In this document: positions 1 through 8,205 of the stretch, one piece after another
Position numbering within the stretch: position 1 is the first letter of the stretch
Layout of the letters: each line of letters begins with the position of its first letter
Assembly (NCBI GenBank): GCA_014872805.1
Contig: WKFN01000014.1
Coordinates: 186,001-250,000 of the forward strand
Length of the DNA: 64,000 nucleotides
Source: Opacimonas sp014872805
Lineage (GTDB): Bacteria; Pseudomonadota; Gammaproteobacteria; Enterobacterales; Alteromonadaceae
Reading direction: 5' to 3'
The notes under the pieces: model-generated
The model's input: the letters and a program-made list of their open reading frames with translations, nothing else
Told to the model about the DNA's origin: nothing
The model's database searches: none
Translations under genes and position numbers: made by a program

Positions 1-19
1 TTGCATAGATTAAGCAAGT

Positions 20-1165
20 TTATAATACGCTTTTCAGTAAATCCGCTTTATCAGTCTTTTCCCAAGGATACGCTTCATTGCCAAAGTGTCCGTAAGCCGC
101 AGTTGGCAAGTAGATAGGCCGCTCTAAATCTAGCATTTCAATCAGACCATACGGACGCAAATCAAAATGTTCACGCACCAACTGTGTGATAACGTCATCG
201 GCTACCTTACCCGTCCCAAACGTATCGACGCTAATTGACGTTGGTTCCACCACGCCGATGGCGTAAGAAACTTGGATTTCACATTTATCTGCAAGACCCG
301 CTGCAACAATGTTCTTAGCCACGTATCGTCCAGCATATGCCGCACTGCGGTCGACTTTTGAAGGATCTTTCCCAGAGAACGCACCACCACCGTGACGCGC
401 CATACCACCGTAGGTATCGACGATAATTTTGCGTCCAGTCAAACCGCAATCGCCCATTGGACCTCCGATCACAAAACGGCCAGTAGGATTAATATGAAAC
501 AGAGTATCAGGTTTAATCAATTCAGCAGGTAGAATCGGCTTGATGATTTCTTCCATTACGGCTTCGCGTAAGTCAGCTGTAGTGATTGAATCACAATGTT
601 GAGTCGATAAAACCACAGCATTAATGCCAACAGGTTTACCGTTGTCATAGGCCAGAGTGACTTGTGATTTGGCATCAGGGCGTAACCAAGGTAGCTGTCC
701 AGACTTGCGAACTTCAGCTTGGCGTTTAACCAATTTGTGTGAATACATGATCGCAGCTGGCATCAATTCAGGCGTTTCATTACAAGCAAAACCGAACATA
801 AGCCCTTGGTCGCCTGCGCCTTGTTCTGCTCGCTCACCACGGTCGACACCTTGGTTAATATCGGATGACTGTTTACCGATTGCGTTTAACACCGCACATG
901 AGTCTGCATCAAAGCCCATTTCAGAGTTGACGTAGCCGATGTCGCGCACGGTATCTCGAGCGATTTTTTCAATATCGACCCAAGCGTGAGTATTAATTTC
1001 ACCTCCGACTAAGACCATCCCGGTTTTGACAAATGTCTCGCAGGCAACACGTGCGGTAGGATCTTCTGCGAGGATCGCATCTAATACCGCATCAGAGATT
1101 TGGTCGGCAATCTTATCCGGATGGCCTTCTGAAACAGATTCTGACGTAAATAAATGTTGTGCCAT
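20..1165 (-). CDS. metK: S-adenosylmethionine synthetase
   Basis: Makes S-adenosylmethionine from methionine and ATP in the cytoplasm. The 381-residue product has the usual family length. It carries the ATP-binding GHPDK motif (residues 14-18), the GAGDQGLMFG signature (116-125) and the glycine-rich phosphate-binding GGGAFSGKD stretch (259-267) followed by DRSAAY. The gene is complete, with its stop 20 bases from the left edge. It is transcribed away from tkt, and the shared upstream region holds tandem MetJ-type boxes. That fits the known MetJ control of metK in Gammaproteobacteria. Identity is very secure. Confidence 0.98.
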   Translation of the reverse strand: MAQHLFTSESVSEGHPDKIADQISDAVLDAILAEDPTARVACETFVKTGMVLVGGEINTHAWVDIEKIARDTVRDIGYVNSEMGFDADSCAVLNAIGKQSSDINQGVDRGERAEQGAGDQGLMFGFACNETPELMPAAIMYSHKLVKRQAEVRKSGQLPWLRPDAKSQVTLAYDNGKPVGINAVVLSTQHCDSITTADLREAVMEEIIKPILPAELIKPDTLFHINPTGRFVIGGPMGDCGLTGRKIIVDTYGGMARHGGGAFSGKDPSKVDRSAAYAGRYVAKNIVAAGLADKCEIQVSYAIGVVEPTSISVDTFGTGKVADDVITQLVREHFDLRPYGLIEMLDLERPIYLPTAAYGHFGNEAYPWEKTDKADLLKSVL

Positions 1166-1236
1166 GATTTGGACTACACCTTAATAAAGTTAAAATTTTA
1201 TAGTTATGCTTATAAACCAGTCTAGTTTAACAGTTT

Positions 1237-1268
1237 TTCCATCTAGACGTCTATATGTCTATTTGTAT
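1237..1268 (-). promoter_or_regulatory. Tandem MetJ boxes upstream of metK
   Basis: Four consecutive 8-bp units lie here: TTCCATCT, AGACGTCT, ATATGTCT and ATTTGTAT. The second matches the MetJ consensus AGACGTCT perfectly and the third matches six of eight bases; the outer two are weak. MetJ with S-adenosylmethionine binds arrays of adjacent 8-bp boxes cooperatively, and metK is a classic target. The array lies 72-103 bases upstream of the metK start. The rest of the 299-base metK-tkt gap is AT-rich and contains the tkt leader. Confidence 0.85.
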
Positions 1269-1362
1269 TACTTTTATACGCGTCATTCTTCTCTTCAGTT
1301 CATACTCTTTAATATATTGGTCTGAAAAGTAAGCTTTTTTCCTCTGACCACTCGAATAGACG

Positions 1363-1376
1363 TTGCACTTGTGCAA
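1363..1376. promoter_or_regulatory. Palindrome upstream of tkt
   Basis: TTGCAC and GTGCAA form a perfect inverted repeat around TT, about 90 bases before the tkt start. A possible -10 element, TACAAT, follows at 1395-1400, but no well-spaced -35 is clear. This could be an operator for the tkt-epd-pgk operon. I do not recognise the regulator. Confidence 0.35.
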
Positions 1377-1464
1377 AGGGTAAGGGAAAATGCTTACAAT
1401 TTTTGAAAGATTAAGTTTAACTTTAGTCAATCGACCAGATGCAATACCTCAGGAGTGATATTTA

Positions 1465-3456
1465 ATGTCTTCACCGCAACAACTCGCCAATGCAATCCGT
1501 GCTTTGAGTATGGACGCCGTTCAACAAGCCAACTCAGGTCACCCCGGTGCTCCGATGGGAATGGCGGATATTGCACAAGTCTTATGGTGTGATTTTTTAT
1601 CCCATAATCCTGCAGACCCAGCGTGGACGAATCGCGATCGCTTTATTTTATCCAATGGCCACGGTTCGATGTTGCTCTATTCATTGTTGCATTTGTCTGG
1701 ATATGCTTTGCCGATTGAAGAATTAAAAAACTTCCGTCAATTGCACTCTAAAACCCCAGGGCACCCAGAATATGGCTACGCTCCAGGTGTTGAAACAACT
1801 ACTGGACCGCTAGGACAAGGAATTACCAATGCGGTAGGCATGGCGATTGCTGAGAAAACCCTAGCAGCGCAATTTAACCGTCCTGAATATAATATTGTTG
1901 ACCATTACACTTATGCGTTTTTAGGTGATGGCTGTTTGATGGAAGGCATTTCTCACGAAGCTTGCTCACTAGCAGGTACCCTAGGTCTTGGTAAGCTTAT
2001 TGCGTTTTGGGACGACAATGGTATTTCAATCGACGGTGAAGTGGAAGGCTGGTTCTCAGATGACACCGTTAAGCGTTTCGAATCTTATGGTTGGCAAGTC
2101 ATTGCTGATGTTGATGGTCATGATCCGGCACAAGTAGCAAGTGCAATCAGAACGGCACAAGCTGAAAGCCAAAAACCAACCCTTATCTGTTGCAAAACCA
2201 TCATTGGTTTTGGTGCACCAAACAAAGAAGGTACTGAATCTTGTCATGGCGCGCCGCTCGGTGCAGAAGAAATCGCAGCCGCGCGTGCTAAGCTAGGTTG
2301 GCAGCATGATGCGTTTGTCGTACCGGATGAGGTTTACGCAGGCTGGGATGGCAAGGTCAAAGGTGCCAAAGCGCAACAAGCATGGGAAGAGCTCTTCGCT
2401 GCCTATGCTGAAACCTATCCTGAACTAGCCATTGAATACAATAGACGTATGCATAACATTTTGCCGGATAACTGGGCTAAAGCGTCACAACAATACATTG
2501 ATGAATTACAAGCAAATCCGGCTAATGTGGCAACCCGAAAAGCATCGCAAAATGCTCTAAATGCCTATGGTCCGTTATTACCTGAATTGTTAGGTGGTTC
2601 AGCCGATTTAGCCGGTTCAAATTTGACCTTATGGTCTGGCTCTAAGGGGCTTACTGCCGATGATGCATCGGGTAACTACGTCTATTACGGTGTACGTGAA
2701 TTTGGTATGTCAGCGATGATGAACGGCATTGCTTTGCATGGCGGTTTTAAAGCTTATGGCGCGACCTTCTTGATGTTTATGGAATACGCTCGTAACGCGG
2801 TTCGCATGGCGGCATTAATGAAACAACCGGTGATCTTTGTTTACACACATGACTCAATTGGTCTTGGTGAAGATGGACCAACACACCAACCGGTCGAGCA
2901 GCTTGTGGCATTGCGTTCTACTCCGAATCTAGACAACTGGCGTCCATGTGACCAAGTCGAAAGTGCCGTCGCTTGGCAGGCTGCAATTGAAAGAACAGAT
3001 GGCCCAACAACACTGATCTTTACTCGTCAAGGTTGTGCACAGCAGCCGCGTTCCGCAGAGCAAGTCAAAGCGATTCGTCGCGGTGGTTATGTCTTGAAAG
3101 ACTGCTCTGGTACACCTGAGATCATTTTGATCGCAACGGGTTCTGAAGTGGAACTCGCTACAGATGCCGCTGCACAATTAACTGAACAAGGCAAAGCAGT
3201 GCGGGTTGTTTCAATGCCATCAACTGATGTATTCGATGCTCAATCAGCTGAATATAAAGAATCGGTATTACCTGCAGCAGTAACCAAACGTGTTGCTGTT
3301 GAAGCTTTAGCCAAAGATAGCTGGTACAAATACGTTGGTCTGAACGGTGCAATCATCGGGATGGATACGTTTGGTGAATCAGCGCCGGCAGGCGAATTAT
3401 TCAAACACTTTGGCATTACAGTGGATGCAGTTGTAGCCGCCGCCAATAATTTGTAA
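1465..3456 (+). CDS. tkt: Transketolase
   Basis: Thiamine-diphosphate enzyme of the non-oxidative pentose phosphate pathway; it moves two-carbon units between sugar phosphates. The product has 663 residues, typical of bacterial transketolase. GHPGAPMG lies at 25-32. The GDG thiamine-diphosphate motif starts at residue 154 and its partner Asn is near 185. The pyrimidine-binding domain and the C-terminal transketolase domain follow. A GGAGTG-like ribosome binding site precedes the ATG. The gene leads a tight run: epd begins five bases after the stop and pgk follows, an order common in Gammaproteobacteria. Confidence 0.97.
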   Translation: MSSPQQLANAIRALSMDAVQQANSGHPGAPMGMADIAQVLWCDFLSHNPADPAWTNRDRFILSNGHGSMLLYSLLHLSGYALPIEELKNFRQLHSKTPGHPEYGYAPGVETTTGPLGQGITNAVGMAIAEKTLAAQFNRPEYNIVDHYTYAFLGDGCLMEGISHEACSLAGTLGLGKLIAFWDDNGISIDGEVEGWFSDDTVKRFESYGWQVIADVDGHDPAQVASAIRTAQAESQKPTLICCKTIIGFGAPNKEGTESCHGAPLGAEEIAAARAKLGWQHDAFVVPDEVYAGWDGKVKGAKAQQAWEELFAAYAETYPELAIEYNRRMHNILPDNWAKASQQYIDELQANPANVATRKASQNALNAYGPLLPELLGGSADLAGSNLTLWSGSKGLTADDASGNYVYYGVREFGMSAMMNGIALHGGFKAYGATFLMFMEYARNAVRMAALMKQPVIFVYTHDSIGLGEDGPTHQPVEQLVALRSTPNLDNWRPCDQVESAVAWQAAIERTDGPTTLIFTRQGCAQQPRSAEQVKAIRRGGYVLKDCSGTPEIILIATGSEVELATDAAAQLTEQGKAVRVVSMPSTDVFDAQSAEYKESVLPAAVTKRVAVEALAKDSWYKYVGLNGAIIGMDTFGESAPAGELFKHFGITVDAVVAAANNL

Positions 3457-3461
3457 TTCTA

Positions 3462-4487
3462 ATGCTTAAAGTCGCAATAAATGGGTTTGGCCGGATCGGG
3501 CGCAACATATTACGCGCCCTATACGAATCTAGCCGTCACCAAGCCATCAAGGTGGTTGCGATAAACGATGTTGCTGCGCCTGAGGGCATGGCGCATCTGT
3601 TACAATACGATACTGCGCACGGCCGTTTTGGGCTTCCTGTGCGCCTTGATACGACTCATTCCCCTGTATTACATGTAGGTACTGATGCAATAGCATTATT
3701 GCAAGAATCCCAAATATCTGCTTGCCCTTGGGGCGAGCTTGGTGTGGATGTTGTGTTAGAATGCACTGGTCTTTACGGAGAAGCTAGACACGCCAAGATG
3801 CATATACATCAAGGCGCTAAACGTGTATTGCTGTCAGAACCGGGATCACCCGACGTAGACAACACTATTATTTACGGCATTAACCACGATTCTTTGTGCG
3901 TGGATGATGTGGTCGTATCGAATGGCTCTTGTACAACCAACTGTATTGTCCCCATTATCCAAGCATTGGATGAGGCGTTCGGTGTAGAAAGTGGTACCGT
4001 AACGACTATTCACTCATCAATGCATGACCAACAAGTCATTGATGCCTATCATCCTGATTTGCGCCGTACCAGAGCCGCGAGTCAATCCATCATCCCAGTT
4101 GATACGCGTCTCGCACAGGGGATTGAACGGATATTACCGAAGTTTGCCGGCAAATTTGAAGCGATTGCCGTGCGGGTTCCGACGATCAATGTCACCGCAA
4201 TGGATCTATCTGTTACGGTGGCTCAGGATGTAACGATTGCGCAGGTAAATCAAGTTTTTCAACAGGCCAAAATTGGCAAATTAGCCGGCATCCTCGACTA
4301 CACAGAAGCCCCGCTTGTGTCGGTTGACTTTAATCATGACCCACATTCTTGTATTGTCGATGGCACACAAACTCGTGTCAGTCACGGCAAACTGATCAAA
4401 ACCTTAGTCTGGTGTGACAACGAATGGGGGTTTGCTAACCGTATGTTGGATACGGCATTTTCTCTTTATCAATTTACCCAAAAGTGA
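3462..4487 (+). CDS. epd: D-erythrose-4-phosphate dehydrogenase
   Basis: NAD-dependent oxidation of erythrose 4-phosphate to 4-phosphoerythronate, the entry to pyridoxal-phosphate synthesis. The 341-residue protein is GAPDH-like: GFGRIGRN at 8-15 is the nucleotide-binding loop and SCTTN at 156-160 carries the catalytic Cys157. The stretches around HDQQVIDAYHPDLRRTRAAS and RVPTINVTA fit the Epd branch better than glycolytic GAPDH. Position between tkt and pgk is also typical of epd. A residual GAPDH activity cannot be excluded from sequence. Confidence 0.92.
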   Translation: MLKVAINGFGRIGRNILRALYESSRHQAIKVVAINDVAAPEGMAHLLQYDTAHGRFGLPVRLDTTHSPVLHVGTDAIALLQESQISACPWGELGVDVVLECTGLYGEARHAKMHIHQGAKRVLLSEPGSPDVDNTIIYGINHDSLCVDDVVVSNGSCTTNCIVPIIQALDEAFGVESGTVTTIHSSMHDQQVIDAYHPDLRRTRAASQSIIPVDTRLAQGIERILPKFAGKFEAIAVRVPTINVTAMDLSVTVAQDVTIAQVNQVFQQAKIGKLAGILDYTEAPLVSVDFNHDPHSCIVDGTQTRVSHGKLIKTLVWCDNEWGFANRMLDTAFSLYQFTQK

Positions 4488-4497
4488 AGGAAGTAAC

Positions 4498-5661
4498 ATG
4501 ACTATCAAAGCGATGTCAGAATTGGATTTACAAGGCAAACGCGTCTTAATTCGTCAAGATCTTAACGTGCCCGTAAAAGACGGCGTGATTACCTCAGACG
4601 CACGTTTACGCGCATCTCTACCTACGTTGAAACAAGCTTTAGAGGCCGGCGCAGCAGTATTAGTCATGTCCCATTTGGGACGCCCCACTGAGGGAGAGTT
4701 TGCCAGCGAGCTTTCAATGCAACCTGTAGCGGATTATTTAACTGAGGCTTTAGGTCAATCAGTGAGTTTGGTAGCGGACTTAGATGCAGCAAGTGTTGCT
4801 CCAGGGCAAGTCGCATTACTCGAAAATGTGCGCTTTAACGAAGGCGAAAAGAAAGACTCTGATGAGTTAGCTAAGCGTTATGCTGCGTTATGTGATGTAT
4901 TTGTGATGGATGCATTCGGAACTGCACACCGCGCGCAAGCATCGACTCATGGCGTGGCCAAATTTGCTCCAGAAGTCTGTGCCGGACCACTGTTAAAAGC
5001 AGAACTGGATGCACTGGGTAAAGCCTTAGATAACCCTGCGCGTCCATTGGTTGCCATTGTAGGTGGCTCTAAAGTATCCACTAAGTTAACGGTACTCGAC
5101 AGTCTTGCGGGCAAAGTTGACCAACTTATTGTCGGTGGCGGTATTGCTAATACCTTTATTGCTGCAGAAGGGAATAATGTGGGGAAATCATTGTATGAAG
5201 CTGATCTCGTTGCCGAAGCACAACGGCTACAAGCCCAAGCAAATGCGGCAGGTGGCAAAATCCCAGTACCATCAGATGTGGTGACTGGACAAGCGTTTAA
5301 CGCCGGTACGTTAGCTGAAACCAAGTCGGTATCAGAGGTCGCTGATTCGGATATGATCTTTGATATTGGTCCTGATACAGCTAATGAGTTATGTGAAATT
5401 TTGAAAAATGCCGGTACGATAGTTTGGAATGGTCCGGTTGGTGTTTTTGAACTTACCCCTTTTGCTTCGGGTACCAAAGCGATAGCCGAAGCGATTGCAG
5501 AAAGTGATGCATTTAGTATCGCTGGTGGTGGTGATACCCTGGCTGCAGTAGATATGTTTGGCATTGCTGAAAAAGTGTCCTATATTTCTACTGGAGGCGG
5601 TGCGTTTTTAGAATTTCTAGAAGGTAAAACACTCCCGGCAGTAGCCATCTTAGACCGATAA
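4498..5661 (+). CDS. pgk: Phosphoglycerate kinase
   Basis: Transfers phosphate from 1,3-bisphosphoglycerate to ADP in glycolysis. The chosen ATG at 4498 gives 387 residues, matching the family; it has an AAGGAAG ribosome binding site and lies ten bases after the epd stop. The frame stays open upstream, but that would only add residues encoded inside epd. RQDLNVP lies at 19-25, and the C-terminal half shows GGSKVSTK, GPVGVFE and GGGDTLAA nucleotide-binding loops. It is the third gene of the tkt-epd-pgk unit. Confidence 0.97.
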   Translation: MTIKAMSELDLQGKRVLIRQDLNVPVKDGVITSDARLRASLPTLKQALEAGAAVLVMSHLGRPTEGEFASELSMQPVADYLTEALGQSVSLVADLDAASVAPGQVALLENVRFNEGEKKDSDELAKRYAALCDVFVMDAFGTAHRAQASTHGVAKFAPEVCAGPLLKAELDALGKALDNPARPLVAIVGGSKVSTKLTVLDSLAGKVDQLIVGGGIANTFIAAEGNNVGKSLYEADLVAEAQRLQAQANAAGGKIPVPSDVVTGQAFNAGTLAETKSVSEVADSDMIFDIGPDTANELCEILKNAGTIVWNGPVGVFELTPFASGTKAIAEAIAESDAFSIAGGGDTLAAVDMFGIAEKVSYISTGGGAFLEFLEGKTLPAVAILDR

Positions 5662-5679
5662 GAATTGCTCTAAACAAAC

Positions 5680-5762
5680 CGCTTCCACATATCACAAAAA
5701 TAATAATATAAAACAGTGAAATGGAAGCGAATCTGTAACCCTACACCTCTTCACAAAAGAGG
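5680..5762 (+). promoter_or_regulatory. Inverted repeats in the pgk-aldolase gap
   Basis: Two inverted repeats fill the 122-base gap. CGCTTCCA (5680-5687) pairs exactly with TGGAAGCG (5722-5729) across an AT-rich 34-base loop. Then CCTCTT (5746-5751) pairs with AAGAGG (5757-5762) around a five-base loop, just before the strong GGAGGT ribosome binding site at 5771-5776. They may be leader structure or protein-binding sites. Neither is followed by a T-run, so they are not ordinary terminators. Confidence 0.4.
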
Positions 5763-5783
5763 CCTACATCGGAGGTAGACGCT

Positions 5784-6680
5784 ATGTCTTCAGTCCAATC
5801 TACTATGCTAGAGAAAGTACGCTCTGGCCGTGGTTTTATTGCAGCCCTTGATCAAAGTGGCGGCTCAACCCCTAAAGCTCTTGCTCTGTATGGTGTCGAA
5901 GCAGATGCCTACAGCAATGACGATGAAATGTTCACAAAAGTGCATGAAATGCGCACACGTATTATCACCGATGCGTCTTTCAACGGTGAGCGAGTACTTG
6001 GGGCGATTTTATTTGAAAACACCCTAGACCGTGAAATCAATGCCAAATCTTCTGCTAATTATCTCTGGGAAGAAAAAGGCGTTGTGCCTTTTTTGAAGGT
6101 TGATAAAGGTCTTGAAGAGGAAGCCAACGGCGTGCAATTAATGAAGCCAATGCCTGAATTAGACGCGTTACTTGCCAAAGCCAATGCACAAAATGTCTTT
6201 GGCACCAAGATGCGCTCTGTGATCAAGTCAGCAAACGCTGATGGTATCAACGCAGTTGTTGCTCAACAGTTTAGTGTTGGCAAGCAGATCATAGCTGCTG
6301 GCTTAGTCCCGATCATTGAACCTGAAGTGGACATCAATAGTGCGACCAAATCGGAATGTGAAGCGTTATTACAAGACGCGTTGATTGCGCAACTGGATAA
6401 CTTAAACTCGGACCAACTTGTGATGTTGAAGCTCACCTTGCCTGAGACGGATGGTTTCTACCAAGCATGTGTTGACCATCCAAATGTGGTAAAGGTTGTC
6501 GCATTGTCTGGCGGGTATTCACGTGATGAAGCCAATGCACGCTTGTCTCGTAACCCAGGCATGATCGCGAGTTTCTCTCGTGCGTTGACACAAGGCTTGA
6601 GTGCGCAACAAAGTGATGCCGAGTTCAACCAAACGTTAGATGCCGCGATTGCAGCGATCTATCAAGCATCGATTGCTTAA
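5784..6680 (+). CDS. fda: Class I fructose-bisphosphate aldolase
   Basis: Schiff-base aldolase that interconverts fructose 1,6-bisphosphate with the two triose phosphates. The 298-residue protein resembles the Staphylococcus-type class I family: ALDQSGGSTPKAL near the N-terminus, ENTLDREI (78-85), VPFLKVDKG (101-109), MLKLTLP with the likely Schiff-base Lys216, and the phosphate-binding LSGGYSRDEA (241-250). None of the metal ligands of the class II enzyme is evident. Many gammaproteobacterial relatives carry a class II aldolase after pgk, so the class I form here is worth noting. The GGAGGT ribosome binding site is well placed. The 3' end overlaps the convergent ppx by four bases. Confidence 0.93.
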   Translation: MSSVQSTMLEKVRSGRGFIAALDQSGGSTPKALALYGVEADAYSNDDEMFTKVHEMRTRIITDASFNGERVLGAILFENTLDREINAKSSANYLWEEKGVVPFLKVDKGLEEEANGVQLMKPMPELDALLAKANAQNVFGTKMRSVIKSANADGINAVVAQQFSVGKQIIAAGLVPIIEPEVDINSATKSECEALLQDALIAQLDNLNSDQLVMLKLTLPETDGFYQACVDHPNVVKVVALSGGYSRDEANARLSRNPGMIASFSRALTQGLSAQQSDAEFNQTLDAAIAAIYQASIA

Positions 6681-8203
6681 GATAGTTTTAAGTCTATGTT
6701 GATGAGGCGCAGCCAATGCGCCTCTCTTTCAAGATCTGCAGTGAATACAGGTTTGTTTTTGAGCCAGCTTTTGGCGAACTTTAATTCGATGCGATTGCCT
6801 TCACACTTAATCTTATAGTTAGGCAATATACCGTCTTGTCTTTTTTGGTTTAATAACACACTCAGTCGCAAAAGTGTCAGCATTCGAATGACTTCATCAG
6901 AACTGTATTGCTCAAAAGCGGGAAACAGCTCCAACTTAATTTTTTTGCGACAAGCCTTGACTAAAAGAGCGAGTAAGCCTTGCTCCTCTAGATTGAATCC
7001 GGGTAAATCAGAATGTTCAATAATGTACGCCGAATGACGATGATAGCCTCTTGAATTGATTGCAATACCTGTTTCGTGTAATAAACACGCAAATCCGAGC
7101 ATGTTTTTGAGCGCTTCACGGCGGCACAACCAATTGTGAGGTACTTGGCTTAACATATAATGGGTACTTTGCATGACCCGTTTGGCTTGTGCAACATCAA
7201 CGGCATAGCGTTCGGTCAAAGCCTGTATAGTGCGTTCTCGAGTTTGTGACTGCCACAAATCAGATTGCATTTCATACATGACGCCTTCGCGTAACGCTGA
7301 ACTTGCGAAACGCATCGACGTAATCGAAAAACTCTTAAATATCCCGATGAGAATAGCCAAACCAGCCGCATAGACAGATGCACGATCAGCGTTTGCATCA
7401 CCCAAACTCAGCTGCTCATAATGGCCAGCTTGAATTGCCTCATCGCGCAGACGTTTCAGATCGTTTAACGTGATTTTGGCAAATTCAGACTCTTGTTGAG
7501 AGGTGATTTGCAGCAAAATATTTTTGATGGTACCCGAGGTGCCTATACAGTTGTCCCAACCTATGTAGGAATAATGGTTTACAATCAGACTCAGGGTTTG
7601 TCTCGCCGCAGTAATCGCTTGCTTAAATCGGGTTTTATTGATTTTCCCGTCAGGAAAAAAACGTTTGTTAAAGGACACACAGCCCATTTGCGTACTACGA
7701 CATACTAAAGGTTGAAAACCATTACCAATGATGAATTCTGTTGACCCTCCACCGATGTCGATGACAAAACGTCTGCCCTCATCGTGTTCAGTATGCGCCA
7801 CACCTGAATAAATTAAGCGAGCTTCTTCAATGCCAGAAATCACTTCTATAGGGTAAGGTAATATACGCTTGGCTCGCGAGATAAACTCGTGTGTGTTACG
7901 CGCTTTGTGCAAGGTATACGTGGCCACAATACGCACTTGTTCAGGCTTGAACCCTTGCAGACTTTCGCGCATGACTTTAAGGCCATCTAGGCCTCGTTCA
8001 ATCGCTTCTTGAGACAAAAAGCCCTCATTATCTAACCCATCAGCCAGATGGACGCGTTGTTTGATGCGATGCACAATTTGCAAAGAGCCTGACACGATGC
8101 GTGTGATAACAAGATGAAAGCTGTTAGAGCCCAAATCTAAAGCTGCAATGTGAGGGTACTGCGCTTCGTTGAGCTCTTGGACAATGTCTTCAGGTAACGC
8201 CAA
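6677..8203 (-). CDS. ppx: Exopolyphosphatase (Ppx/GppA family)
   Basis: Removes terminal phosphate from polyphosphate chains. The 508-residue product has the ASKHA-type phosphate loops ALDLGSNSFH (21-30) and DIGGGSTEF (149-157), followed by the long C-terminal HD-like helical region seen in full-length Ppx. It lies directly downstream of ppk with a two-base gap. This ppk-ppx pairing supports polyphosphatase over the paralogous pppGpp phosphatase GppA, though dual activity is possible. It converges on the aldolase gene with a four-base overlap. Confidence 0.93.
   Translation of the reverse strand: MALPEDIVQELNEAQYPHIAALDLGSNSFHLVITRIVSGSLQIVHRIKQRVHLADGLDNEGFLSQEAIERGLDGLKVMRESLQGFKPEQVRIVATYTLHKARNTHEFISRAKRILPYPIEVISGIEEARLIYSGVAHTEHDEGRRFVIDIGGGSTEFIIGNGFQPLVCRSTQMGCVSFNKRFFPDGKINKTRFKQAITAARQTLSLIVNHYSYIGWDNCIGTSGTIKNILLQITSQQESEFAKITLNDLKRLRDEAIQAGHYEQLSLGDANADRASVYAAGLAILIGIFKSFSITSMRFASSALREGVMYEMQSDLWQSQTRERTIQALTERYAVDVAQAKRVMQSTHYMLSQVPHNWLCRREALKNMLGFACLLHETGIAINSRGYHRHSAYIIEHSDLPGFNLEEQGLLALLVKACRKKIKLELFPAFEQYSSDEVIRMLTLLRLSVLLNQKRQDGILPNYKIKCEGNRIELKFAKSWLKNKPVFTADLEREAHWLRLINIDLKLS
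6704..6730 (+). terminator. Hairpin terminator after the aldolase gene
   Basis: GAGGCGCA (6704-6711) pairs perfectly with TGCGCCTC (6717-6724) around a five-base loop, then TCTTTC. It starts 24 bases after the aldolase stop and lies inside the 3' end of the convergent ppx. The T-tract is weak, so termination efficiency is uncertain. Confidence 0.55.
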
Positions 8204-8205
8204 GG

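Noticed and set aside
4947..5564. 205-residue open frame on the minus strand inside pgk
   Set aside because: It lies wholly within pgk, has no ribosome binding site, and is rich in Ser, Ala and Pro as expected of an antisense reading of a conserved gene.
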